From Patagioenas fasciata (Eukaryota; Chordata; Aves; Columbiformes; Columbidae), in contig NC_092520.1 of the NCBI RefSeq assembly GCF_037038585.1, positions 7,704,501 to 7,768,500 of the forward strand: a stretch of 64,000 bases of DNA. The letters are read 5' to 3'. Position numbers and translations under genes: made by a program. Positions 1-12,100 of this stretch are shown in pieces (positions within the stretch are counted from its first letter, which is position 1; every line of letters begins with the position of its first letter). The notes below the pieces were generated by a model. The model was not told the DNA's origin and ran no database searches. It worked only from the letters and a program-made list of their open reading frames with translations.

Positions 1-3000
1 CTGAAGTGGCTGTTCCATTCATACACTGCATTTTAACTTCTTTTAACTTTCCTTAAAAATATTCCTTTGGGGCTGAAGTGTGTTGTGCTTCCTTGTGGCT
101 CAAAGGTGATGGAAGAAGATGACAGGAGCTGCCTCTCAGTTGTAGGAGCCCAAAAGGAATACAGTTCCTCCTGCACTCACCCCGCTGGCTCAGTGCTTGT
201 GAACTGGCAGGGGAGTGGAAATGAATGACAGTGCCCTCTCTGAAGTGCTCAGAGAAGGATTCTTATCAAATGCTGTCTCCTGCCAAGTCTCACGAACACT
301 GCCAGCTTGGAATGATGGGGAGATGTATTTGGCAGCGAGGCCATTGGATTTCCAGATGAAACTAGGGGGAAGGGATGAAGACAGTGTCACTAGTTGGGAT
401 GGGGCCACTTGTTTTTTTTTCTGTCTGAAAGATGGTCTCCAGAAATGTTTGGGACGTATTGGTGCACTTCTCATGCTGGTAAGGCTGTGTTGCAAGTTTT
501 TTCTCCTTGGAGCATCTGACAGAATTGCTGTGAGTGCCCATTGCTGAGAAAGGATGTGTGAAAAAAAACAGTCCTTGGGAAAGAGCAGCAGGAGCGCATT
601 AGGAGTGCTGAGCAATGCACAGCAGGCACAGGGGACAGCAAACCCCTCGATCTTCAGAGGTGTCAGTGTTTGACACATCCACTGGAAAGTGTGAACAAAA
701 TGTAGGGGAGCTTGTTTCCTTTCTATCTCACACTTGAAAAGGCATTTGTTACATGCATTTGTCTGCCAGGTAGCAATCCTGATTTTGAAGGCATTTGCTT
801 ATAGCATTAATGACACGATCAATTTTGCAATGTGCGAGTTTCATGTCAGGGCAAGGAGAGAAAGGTGTTATAATCCACAACAGAACTCAGAAACATCATG
901 TTTGTTTCCACCTCCACTTAGATCTTCTCATATGGCATGGGAGCTCCTAACCAGATATCCTGCTCCTAAGTTACTGCAGTAAAATTAGTTCTGATTGCTC
1001 CCCTCCTATGAAACGGTACTGACTCAGTGGTCTCCCTTCCTACCAGTTTTTCTCATGTCACAATGATGTTAGCTCTCAGACAGCTACTTTCTTCCTGGAC
1101 AAAATCAGCTTCCTTTTGGGGAAAAGAACAGCAAGGGACATCGACTGCTAGTCAACTGGAGCTGCATGAGAAGGTGACACAAGCTGCAGAGTTCACAATA
1201 CTACGTATGAGGAAGAATGGTGCATATTGGTCTTACACAGAGAAGCAGAAAAGAGCAAATGTGAGAGGAATAAAAGAAACATCAAAGCTGGCACCATTTC
1301 CAGAAAGTGGGAAGAGTATTAGAGAAGAGAGATCTGATTCAAAATGGACTTGAGGAATTCGGCTTTGTCTGCAAGGTTTGAGCTGGGTGTGAGGACAGCA
1401 AGGAGCTAGAGCAGGGTTGTCCAATTCATTTTGACCAGGGGCCACATAAGCCTTGCCATTGCCTTCAAAGGGCTGAATGTAATTTGAGGACTGTATGTAG
1501 GAGTAGTTACATTTATACAGTCCTCAAATTACATTCAGCCCTTTGAAGGCAATGGCAAGGCTTATGTGGCCCCTGGTGAAAATGAGTCTGGCACCCCTAA
1601 GCTAGAAGAAAAGCAGGTGCTGTAAGAGGGCTGCGGAGCGATAGGTGCTTTCAGCAGGAACCTTCTGGGGAGGCTCAAGGTGGGTATTTAGATGGAAGAG
1701 GGTGATGTATTTGAAGCAGGAATGAACTGAGCAGGGAATAATGATCATTAGGAAATGAAGGAGCCAAGCACTAAAAGTTTGAGGGATCAGAAACACAATT
1801 TCATATGAGCTGGATACAAGACAAGCAAAACCAAAAGCTGGTGGACCACCATATTACGTGTGGGCAAAGGGAATGTTGGAGGTGTGAACAAGCACATCTG
1901 GGGTTGTAGAATGGAACATCAATTAACAAAATAGCACAGCTCCATTGTGTGCTGTGGCTATTTTGCTGCATTCCAGATGGTCGTGCCTCCTCTTCTCCCT
2001 ACACGTACTCTGGCCCTTTGCACCTCTGCTGTCTGCCTGGCTATGTTGGCAGCACAAGTGGGCAACGAGAACCACGTGCCTGGGCCACTTCATCTTACTG
2101 TGCCACTAACAAGTGTCACTTTCTGTCCCAGTTTCTTTCTGTTTATCTTCTTAGAGGTGCTACAAGAACAAATGAATTATTGTCCATAAAATTATTTCAT
2201 GAAGTTGTTCTGGTGACATAAATTACACTGAATTCTTATTATTGCGAAGTGTGACTCTAAATGCCTTTCACAGACAAGCAACGTTGAGTAAATCTTTGCC
2301 AAGCTCTTTGAAAGTGGTTTTGAAATTATTACACTGTAGTCAAACAGGCAGAGTTCTACTAGGCTGGGCAAAATTAGGCTACTCAGAAGTGCATCAACAA
2401 CCTTAGATTGCTGTATACAGTCAGTGAGTGGCCTGATTGTAGCTGTGCAGTTGGAGTTCTACATTGCCAGAGGTGCAGGAGAAATGAACCACATAGTCCT
2501 AAGATTTCATGGACGTGGGCATATGTCATAGCATTGAGAAGCCAAAAGACTGATGTTTTCTGTTTCCTGCAGTGTATTATTTTCTATATCTTATGTCTCT
2601 AACTCGAACAGATGCTAAATTCCTGAGGCTGACATCAAATTCACCTTTAAGAAAAGTTAAGGTTGGGGAAAATACTACAAGCCTTAACAGCAAATGAAAC
2701 TATGGTGATCCTTTAAATGGGTCATGGAAAACATCTGTTTTGTAGCATGTTTCTAAATCATTTATACAACACTGAAATAGTGTTTCCCAACCGTATTCAG
2801 GTGGCTTCACCACCTCTGGCTTTCCTTCCCTTTGTCTTCTTGCCCATCGCTGTCCTTCTTACCATTCCCTTTAGCAGTTCCATCTCTGTTCCACTGACCC
2901 AGACCTAATTCAATTTTTTTGCTTGTCTGCAACTTTTCTTCATCAGCTACCTTCACTTCCCAGCTCATGGTTGCTGGGTTTTTTGTTGCAGTTTCCAGAT

Positions 3001-5379
3001 ACGCCCTCAAATCCTTGGTAATGAGCCTGCTACAGTTTATTAGCCTGAGCTCAGCTTTGTGCCTTGCTGGTTTTGTGCTCCACAAGGGCTGATTTCTAAT
3101 AAACCTGAAATCCAGCCAAAACACCTGTTTTAAATTTGAAGATACGTCCAAGTAGTAGTGCTCCCCAACTCACAGCTTCCTTAACTGTTTGCAATAGTAT
3201 GAAGAGTGGAAGAAGGCAGGGATGCCAGCAGCACCCCAAACACCAAAGCACCCAGAGGGAAATGACACTGTTGCGAGAAAGTGATATACATAATAAATTA
3301 CAGAGGTCATGCTGAGGCAAGGTTTTCACCACCATACAATACACAGGGGGAGAAACAGTGCTGTCAGTTCATCTGTCCTTCCAGGGTAGCTGGATGCCAG
3401 GGAAAGATTGACAATTTGGGGAGCTTGTGAATGCAAGACGAACGTTTTCACAGGAACTGGATCCTGACTCTGGAAGGACTTCTCACAAGAGAAAAGAATG
3501 TTGTTTAGTTTTGCCACTTCACTAAATATAGGACTCCTATCTTTGCATTAGTTTCTCTTCAGATACATACTCCTTTCTCCTTTCATTCTCAAGCACACCC
3601 AGGCACACAAACAAAAAACAAATGAGGAATAAACTAATCAAACTTGTTTTCTTCAGGTCAGAAAGGAAATGAGATATCATTTTGATTTCCATTTCCAAAT
3701 CTTTGGGAGGTGCTCAGATATTATCTGTCACAATGCTTCAGGCTCCTCACTGTAATGGTATCAAGTGGCTCCCAAGCAATTAAAAAGCAACAAACAATTA
3801 CAAAAATACATTTTCGCATCACTTCTCTTTCCCATTTCTGCTTCTGAACAAAAATAACAAGCAGAATTTTTAACTGAGTAGGGTAAAACTGTGAGGTTTC
3901 TGTGCATGTGAAGAGCTGTAAAAAGGCTAAATTTATTTTTGGTTTTGGACCTCTAAGACCGAGGTCACTTTTTGTCCCCTAAGGAATGAGATATTTTGTC
4001 CAAATGTGGCCTCAGAAACTCCTAGAGTCACAGGCTTCCTCTGTTTGGATAGCTTCACTGTTCCTGGAGAAATCAACGGGCATAATCAGAGAGGAGCTAA
4101 TGGAGCCTAAATTACTTAGGCCAGTTCCATGGAAGTTCTCCAAATAGCAGCGTGAAATGGGGTGTTGAAATCCTGGTCCTAGCTGAAGTTAGCACAAAAA
4201 ATAACCAGCAGTGTCAAAATTATTTATATCTCTGATTTACAGTATAATTTGGAAACAATACAAAAAGATGATGTATGCACGGTGATATGCATTGCTTTAT
4301 CAATAGCCTATAGCAGTCTCAGTGTTTTCATGTGCAAAGCTTTATGCTAAAGCTGTCTTATCTCAGAATCTGCCGCTGTGCACATCAGTGATTTATTTCT
4401 CCAGCATGGATACCTGGGACTCCAGAAGCAGTTCTGAAAGAGCCAAGAAATACAAACACAACAGCATCTTCAAAGAGCCTGGCATTGTGAAGGAGGCAAG
4501 TTCTACATGTGCGAGCGCTCCTTCCACACACGCAGCAATTGCATTATTTGGGTTCAGCTTTCACCAGATGTCCTTCTTCTGACACCGATTTTCCTTACGC
4601 ATTATAAACAGATAATCCTACTTATACATCCTGTCAGGCAGACAGAGCTGAGTATCATTTGTATACTGCTTCTGTTTAAGTTGCCTAATAAATATTTCAG
4701 TGGCTTCATGGATGAGGGACAGTTCCAAGACAACTCGTCAGGAGGCACTTCTGGGAGAGGAAGAACATTTGTCTGCCGGAATCCTGCGGTTTCACTGTAT
4801 TATTCGCTGCTGTGTGTTTGGGAAGGAGGAGGAGAGCCCCGTTGGAACAAGTAATGAAAGTTTCAGAGCTGGGAGGCTGCGGCTGCACTTTGACAATGCA
4901 CAGTGAGAGGTGGCCACTCCAATAGCTGTTTCTCGTTGTTCCACTGCGCCTGGGTCATATAGGTATGAGGCTTGCAGAAGGGACAGTTAGGGAACTTCTA
5001 TGAACAGAAATATGAAGTAATTTTGTACAAAATCCCAACAAGCCAAGGGCAAAGCCACCAAGTCCAAGAGCCCTGAGAAGCAGAGTTAGCTGGGTAGCAA
5101 AGCAGGGGGGAGGCTGATCATGAAAGACCTGAAAACCACCGATATTTTATGCTCGCCGCAACGTACATTCGAGACATTTTTGGCAAGATTTCTAACAAAA
5201 ATAACTCCGAGGAGAAGCACGATCGCGGCAGCCACACAGCTCCAAACTCCTCATCGCCCGTGAACAGATTTTTCCCTTTACACTTTTAGTGAGGTGACAC
5301 TTGAAGGAATTTCCACAAAAAACTTTCCAAGCTCAGAAATACCTAAGAGGGCGGGGACACCCCCACGAGATTTTCACAC
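1..5379. other. Upstream intergenic DNA, no gene recognised
   Basis: Apart from the palindromic MITE at 1412-1599 I see no recognisable coding exon, RNA gene or repeat. The open frames (up to about 115 codons, for example on the minus strand at 2807-3151) match no family I know and lack exon-like context. Confidence 0.6.
1412..1599. mobile_element. hAT-type non-autonomous DNA transposon (MITE), near-perfect palindrome
   Basis: Two arms of about 85 bp (1412-1496 and 1515-1599) are inverted copies of each other around an 18-bp spacer. Roughly the inner 60 bp are identical and the outer ends are diverged. The ends CAGGG and CCCTA(rc TAGGG) resemble hAT/Charlie termini, and the ACCAGGGGCCACAT motif is typical of such elements. 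An 8-bp flanking duplication, agctagag (1404-1411) and agctagaa (1600-1607), matches at 7 of 8 positions, as expected for hAT. Confidence 0.85.
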
Positions 5380-5569
5380 AGAACTTTAACCCCGCCCTGC
5401 CGCACCAAACCGGGGGCCACCAACGGTCCTGCCCTAGGGGAGGGGACGTACCCCCAGGCACAGCCCAGCTTTGGGGGGCTGTCCCTGTGCCCCCGCCCTG
5501 AGGCGCTGAGGGGACGGACCCGTCACCACCCCCGCCCCAACGGTCCCGGCGCAACCGCCACACCCGCCC

Positions 5570-5654
5570 CACGTGACCCCCGCCCACCGCCCCCGTTGTT
5601 GCACTGAGGGGCGGTGCGTGTCACGTGGGCGGGGCGCCGTGGGCGTCACGTGAC
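5570..5654. promoter_or_regulatory. Three CACGTG E-boxes (CLEAR-like) in the core promoter
   Basis: CACGTG occurs at 5570-5575, 5622-5627 and 5647-5652. The last sits in the palindrome GTCACGTGAC (5645-5654). A GC box (GGGCGGGGC, 5627-5635) abuts the second. GTCACGTGAC is the consensus of the CLEAR element read by TFEB, TFE3 and MITF; USF and MYC family factors also bind CACGTG. Occupancy is inferred. Confidence 0.7.
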
Positions 5655-5689
5655 GCGGCGGCCCGGCAAGGTCCGAGGAGGAGCTCCGT

Positions 5690-5972
5690 CGGCGCCATTT
5701 TCCTGCGGCGCCCAGTGTGTGTCCCCCTGTCCCCGGCCCAGCGGAAGGCGCGCAGGGGGAGGGGACGACGGCTGGGGGAGGGGGGTGGGAGGAGGAGGAG
5801 GGGTCCCTGCTCGGGTGACAGGTCCGTCCCTGAGGGCGGAGCGGGGGCCGCCTGCGGCACGGCGGGGTGAGGAGTCTGTGCGGCACCATCCCCCGGCTTA
5901 GTCCTCCCGTCCCGGCCCCCTGAGGAGGGAGCGGAGCCGCTCACCGTCCCAGCGCCGCCAGCAACCCCCGCC
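5690..5972 (+). promoter_or_regulatory. PICALM: Probable PICALM 5' untranslated leader
   Basis: The leader begins near GGCGCCATTTTCC (5691-5703), a YY1/E2F-like initiator context. It has no ATG before the start codon. It contains a G-rich tract (5754-5803) with many runs of three or more G on the sense strand. The exact transcription start cannot be read from sequence. Confidence 0.5.
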
Positions 5973-6102
5973 ATGTCCGGCCAAAGCCTCACCGACCGCA
6001 TCACGGCGGCGCAGCACAGCGTGACCGGCTCGGCGGTCTCCAAAACCGTCTGCAAGGCCACGACCCACGAGGTCATGGGGCCCAAGAAGAAGCACCTGGA
6101 CT
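5973..6102 (+). CDS. PICALM: PICALM exon 1, coding part (residues 1-43)
   Basis: The exon opens [16 protein letters not shown] and ends in KKKHLD plus one base (phase 1) before GTGAGT at 6103. It forms the first ANTH helix and the basic loop. K28 and the K38-K39-K40-H41 cluster are the established PtdIns(4,5)P2 contacts. Residue 34 is V, where I recall I in human. There is no upstream ATG between about 5700 and the start, so initiation here is well supported. Confidence 0.97.
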
Positions 6103-9100
6103 GTGAGTACCAAGGGCTCTCCCCGCGCCTCCCCACAGCTCTGCCCGGGTCCCGTGGAGCGGAGTTCCCGCTGCGGGGCTGCCGCCTTGGCCAGCCGGGG
6201 ACGCGGAGCCGGGTCAGGCGGGGGAACGCTGGGGGGTTGGTAGGATCGGGGACGTGGCGATGGGAGCTTGGGAGAGGCTGCTGGGTGGATCTTTTGAGGT
6301 CCCTTCCAATCCCTGACATTCTGTGATCTGCTTTTCAGAAGGGGCCTCATTAGCCCTTCCTGATGCACAGGGCCCTGGGGAATGCGAGCTGCTGAAGCCC
6401 CTTTCCTTGGAGACCGGGAACCACAGAGGCCAAGCAGAGGGAATGGGCTGTAATTTCCTTACAAATTGATCGCATTTGTGTTTTGCTGGGGCTGTGCTAC
6501 CCCATTCTGTACAGGAGGTGCAGGAATTTCAAGCTGATGGTTTAATTCTTTCCCACACAGTCTACTAGGAAAAAAAAAAAAAAGCTTTTCTGTCATTCTT
6601 GTTACTTTTCCATGTAGAAGAATATGAAATAAATGATTGAGGGGCTAATCTCTCTTAGTGAGGGTGTTCTTAGTCTTATCCTTTCTAGTCTGTCTCCTTC
6701 ACTTGGGAAGATGGGCCTAAGAGGACTTTTATAGACCTTCAGTACTTGAGTTTAACATACCATACAGCAACTGGCAATTTTTCAGCTTAGATCCAAGGTG
6801 GGAAGGCTTAAAAGGTTTTCTATCAACTCTGTTCCATCCAGGTGACTCTGAAGAGAATGATGAGCACCAAAGTTCATATTAGTGTGCCTTCCACTAAGCT
6901 GTAAGATCACTGGACTGAGGATGTTCTTGGCTTGAATGCCTGAATATATTGCATCTATTTATTCTGGGCCTTTTGATGACCTGTCTCTCCCCTCTGCTTC
7001 TCCTTCACTTCCCTCAATGTGTAACAGAAGACACTGGAGAGGGATCTGTGGCCATGCCTTCTGTATGCATGCTTTCTCCTTTACTCCCACCCACATCTGT
7101 GAGGAGAAGGTTGGGCCTTCCTGTGTCTTGAATTTGTGCCTTCTGAGTCGCTCTGTATCTAAATGAGAAGACCAGATCATAGTACTAGGATTAATTGTAC
7201 TGTAGCTATTCTTTTTTTCCACCAAAACATGTCTCACTTAAAGCTTTAAGAAATTCTTGTTCTGTGAGTACCTAGGAGGGATGTGATCAATTTTTTTTAG
7301 GGTAACCCCACAACAGCTGCCTCAGTTTCTTTCTGGTATTCCCTCTTCCATTTCATCTCTTGCCTCTGAACACTGAATAGCAACTGAGTGGCTTTGTTAT
7401 TTTTGGTCAGCCCAGCGTGTCAGGAGACTGAGGAAATCTTTGGACTTTAAGTAACTTAGTCTCACATAGGGGAAGCACCTTGTCATACAGCTTAGATATG
7501 AAGTTGTGGTGTCACTGGATTTCACAGAACAGAAGGAGAAACTTTGTCAGATTTAGCCTGGAATAGCACTGAAAGTACAGTTTCAGTAATACGTCATTTA
7601 GCAGCTGAATTATTTCCTGATAAAAGCAATATGAAAAACATCAAACTGACCAGACAACCGCTCTTCAGACTGACGTGTATATGAGGGTGTGTGTACAAGG
7701 GTGGTATTCTGAATGCCATTGCTAGGGGACATCTAAACTGAGATGTTGCTGTAGAAGTGTGCTTGAACTTTGTTGTAAAGCTACCTGGTATTTGCTGGAT
7801 GAGAAGCCAGTTTCTGTATTTCCCTTGTCTACTCTAGACTGTCAAAGGTCCCAGTTCCTGCCTCTTAGAGAATTCTTTTATCATAGCAGAGAAAACTTGT
7901 TTGTTTATTAGTTTTACTCCTTGTCACTTTTTAAGTGATTAAATGAGAGCATGGGTAGATAAGTTTTGTATACTGCCTTTAATAAGTTTTTTGGGGAGTC
8001 TCTGTTCCTGGCATCAGGAAATGACACATGGTTTTGTGTTTTGAAAATTTTCTTTGTTCATACTATTTATGGTTGTGTGTTTAGAAATTAGTGCTTTTTG
8101 CACAAGTTGCGACTCAAGCCCCACTTCTGAATTATTTGCACATATCTTCCTTTTACAACAAACATTTTAACTACTACGTAACTCCTATCAACTGGCATCT
8201 CACTGTGAATGACAATTAATATACCAGTCTTCATAGGTAGCATGCTTCTTAAATATTTTTCTAACTAGTGTTTATTGTGATAATGATAGTTAAAACTGAC
8301 TTTAATAAAGGTTGTGTCCTGGATGAGTTGATAAGCTGAGTTTTCTAATACTGTCCTGGAATGAAGTCTTAGTTTTGTAGCATTTTTCTGTGACCATGAC
8401 GTGTATTCTTGTTAAGGGGATGTTTTTATTGCTTGTACAGATCTCAATCTCTGGCTGTCCTTTTTCTGACATCCTGTCTTTATTAAGCTTGAGCTGTCAT
8501 GAACACATTTAAGTAGCTCAGCCTCACATAAACTCATACAAATGAGTGCAACATAGGTACCTGTGCACTTTATTCCTATCCTTATTTGTCATGCTCTTGA
8601 CTGTCGATGGAGTTCCAAAACTGAAGTGTTCCCTGTCCTGTGTTTGCATATCGCTTCTGTATTTCCCCCAGTGACTGCTACCTTAATAATCCAAGAGTGT
8701 AAAAAGACATTCTCAGCCCATAATGATAAAAATATAATCTACCCCAAATAACTTTCTTTTGCTCCCATTACAAAGCTTAATTACTTGCTTGGTTTGAGGG
8801 AGAAAGAATTCTAATTTACAAGTGGACTTGGCCGATGGTAGGTAGCAACAGTCATCTTATAGTCATATACTTGCACTCAGAATATGCTTTTTCTCTTGTT
8901 TTGGAGGTATGGTTTTATAGCTGGGGTAAGTATTCTCTGTTTTGTAATCTAGGTGCTACTTTTGTAATGATGGATTACTTGTTCTACAGTAATCAGAGAG
9001 GTTTAATAGTCTTGAAACCCTCCAAGCATAGTTCATGAAATTTCTCTTACAAAAAACCTACTTTCACTGGGACTTTGTCCTAGTTTTCACACCTGAGCAG

Positions 9101-12100
9101 TGGTAGCTCAAAATTGGTTTGTGGCTTTAACTAGTACGCTGTGAGTTATGCAGCACCTTCTTTTTCCCTCAGCTTTTGGTTGCTGTATTCAGTGCTGTGT
9201 AGTGATGCTAAGAACAAGTGCTCTAGGTTGGTCAACTGTAAACGGTGCTGGAAATCTTGTTGCCAGGTTTCACTCTTTTTTACATGATTCTGATGGGGGA
9301 GAGGTGTGGTGGATAATTCATATTAGAAGAACCAAAAGATACATAGTTAATGCTAAGTAGAAAGTTTCACTAGGTCAGTTCAGTGAAACTGTGGTAGGAG
9401 CCATATCTCGATCGCGTAAAACTTTGTGTATGTGTTGTGGAGTTGTAGCTAAACCAGCTTTGATGTGAAACACATTTAGGGTTGGGTTCTTGAATGGGCA
9501 TGGCGTAGTAACCCTCTCTGTTAGCTAATGGGGCAGTTCTCTTTAGAGGAGAATGTGGATGGATGGCTTGGAAGGAAGTTGCAATGCTGTAATTATCCAC
9601 TCTCAACAGGAAACCTCTGTATAGTTATGCCAGAATGTAACTTCCTTGACTACTTATTGTGAAGAAGAAAATATCTGTATTTTTAAAGATGATGCTAAAC
9701 CAGCACCCTGCTCTGTGTTGTGTAGATGTTTGTGAGAGAAGCTATTGAAGTGAAAGTAAACTTAATTGAGCTTCCTTTGGAGCTTATTTCCCAGGTCTCT
9801 AGTGTCAGCTCATTTGGTTTTGTCTGGAGGCTACTACTAGTGCAAACAAAAGTCCAGCTAAAGATTTACTTTGTGTCTGTGCTGCGGACACCTTCTGTTT
9901 CCAAGTGAGATGGTTCGCAGAGGGTATCTTGTAGAACTGAGCGACAAGGATCATTGCTTTTCCCTGTATCTCACAAGAGATATGTAGTAAAGCTGGGAAA
10001 AAACAGTGTTTTCAGTGCTTGTCTGCCTTCACATGCTGAAGCATAACTGGCTTATTTCAGTGGTGTGGCAAGTTAACTCCCAGTGGCTGTGGATACTACT
10101 GTGTTCTCTGGTAGAAACAGATTATCCACGTTCCTCTTATGGTATTGTAGTACTTTACCAAATTAATATTTTCTTCCTGGTTTTGGCAGGATTACCTGGA
10201 GTTTGTTATTGCTTTACTTCCTATTTTATAGTTAAAATTCTGGATGCAATCCATTGTTTTTTTCTTGCTTAGAACTGTTCTATGTAACTGTAATTATTTC
10301 AAATACAGATAATTGCATTATTACAACTTTCTTTTGAAGTATTTGTTTTTCTCTCTGAGTTCTTCCATGATTCCTTTATCATTTCTTCCTTAGCCAACTT
10401 TTCCTAATCTTTTGCTAGAATTCCTTTGGAATATTTGTTGGTGCCTTTTAGTAGAGTACAAGAACTATCATACTCCTGTAGACTGCCAGAGGGCCAATTT
10501 TCTACCACAGCTGCTCATTTGCAGAGAGAATAGCCATTTAGTTCTGCAGCTGTTGTTTTATTTTACTTAGCCTGAAGCAATATTCTACTTTGAATGAAGT
10601 AAGAGGGAGGAACTAAGGAGGTGAAGCTGTAGGACACCTGCAATCAGCTTAATGTGAATCTTCACACTGACACTGTTTACCATCAGCTGTGGCTTTTCAG
10701 GTGTCATGGAACTTTGGGCTGTGGCTCTAATTGTGATTTTTTAAGATTTTTTTTTTTTTTAATGGTGCAGTCATCTTTTATATCTTCTAAAAGTGATGCT
10801 TGGAAGAGGCATTGTTTTGCTGTTCAGCCTGTGACCTAATGATCTATTTCAGGCTTTGGTTCCTAATCTTAAGATCAGTTTTTGATCTGTAGATGTGAAA
10901 GTTTTAAGTTGTTCCTAGTGACTTGGCTCACAAAGTAGCACTCGTTTGTGTAATAATACAAAAGAGATGACTTATTGAACATGGAATTCAAAGCTTCTCT
11001 TATTTTGCAATGAGTATGTTGCTTTATTTAAAGTACGTGGTCAGTATACTGCAGTAGCAAGTGATGCTGGTAGAATTCTGGGAAGTTCACTTGTCAGATG
11101 TTACTGATATCCTGCTCTCTGGAAAATGTGACATATTTTCTGAAGCAGAGATGCATTTTGTATTTGAAAGCTTATTTTTGTTTAACAACCTTCTTAAATT
11201 TAAGTTTCTCAGTATCTTTAAATCTTTGCACTCATTAATTATCAAACGTTAGTTTCCTCTTCAGAAAGAGCCCACTGGTGTAATACTGGTCAGGTATGTG
11301 CACACTCTCATTTTCTGTAAAATGTGCAGAAGCTGTTCTTTAAGCACGTTAGAAGAAATCAGGTAAGTATTGTAAATGATTCGTTCATAAAAATCATCTG
11401 AGTCCCGTAGTGGAGTAGTTATTAAACATTTCCATTCCATCTCCATTCGTAATACAAGTTTAAAGCACTAATCTCATGTTTGTGTTCTTCTATTTATTTT
11501 TGCAATCTATTTCTGCTGCAGCAATGAAAACTTTGCCTTGTGTCAAAGAACTGTTGTGTTTGTGGGTTTTGTTTGGTTCTTTTTTCCATCAGCGTGTGAG
11601 TTTAACCGTTTAGATTTCCTACCAGTTGAAGTCTTAATGCTAAAGTAGTTGTAATTTGGAGCTGAATGATATCTTGCAAAGTCTTAGGTAGAGGAGAGAG
11701 ATTTTATTACTGATTACATCTGCACCAGATTAGAAGTAAGCAAGAAATAACCGACCAAAAATCTGCAAACAAGTGGAAAGGAATGAAACTGATATAAAAT
11801 CATTGGGTTTGATATTTTTCTCGCTCTTTTAGCAGTCTTCTCCTTTGTCAAATGTGATTGTGAGCAAGCAGGGTATGAACTTTTCTTTGAATTTAAAAGG
11901 ATACATCATTAATAAAACAGAAATGCTTATGCACTTCATTTCATCCCTAGATATACATCAGAGCTTTATCAGTTATCTGGTATTTTTCTAAACCTCAAAA
12001 TTATGTTACTAAGTTCAGTGCTAACTTGTTTTGCTCTCAAATCTACTAATAGCAAATCCAAGTTATGAGTAATACGTGACAAATCAGCTGTTGAGATTTG

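Larger units (their letters stand above)
5380..6260. promoter_or_regulatory. PICALM: CpG island covering PICALM promoter, 5' leader and exon 1
   Basis: This is a sharp rise in G+C and CpG against AT-rich flanks, ending just inside intron 1. It carries CACGTG boxes, GC boxes and G-runs, but no obvious TATA box upstream of the leader. This fits a housekeeping-type dispersed promoter. Several long open frames here on both strands are a by-product of low stop-codon frequency. Confidence 0.85.

Noticed and set aside
2807..3151. 114-codon minus-strand open frame upstream of PICALM
   Set aside because: No family recognised, no exon or promoter context, lysine-rich low-complexity end.
5434..6368. 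Long open frames on the minus strand (up to 232 codons) across the CpG island
   Set aside because: They are antisense to the leader and exon 1, rich in Pro/Arg/Gly as expected from GC-rich DNA with few stops, and match no family.
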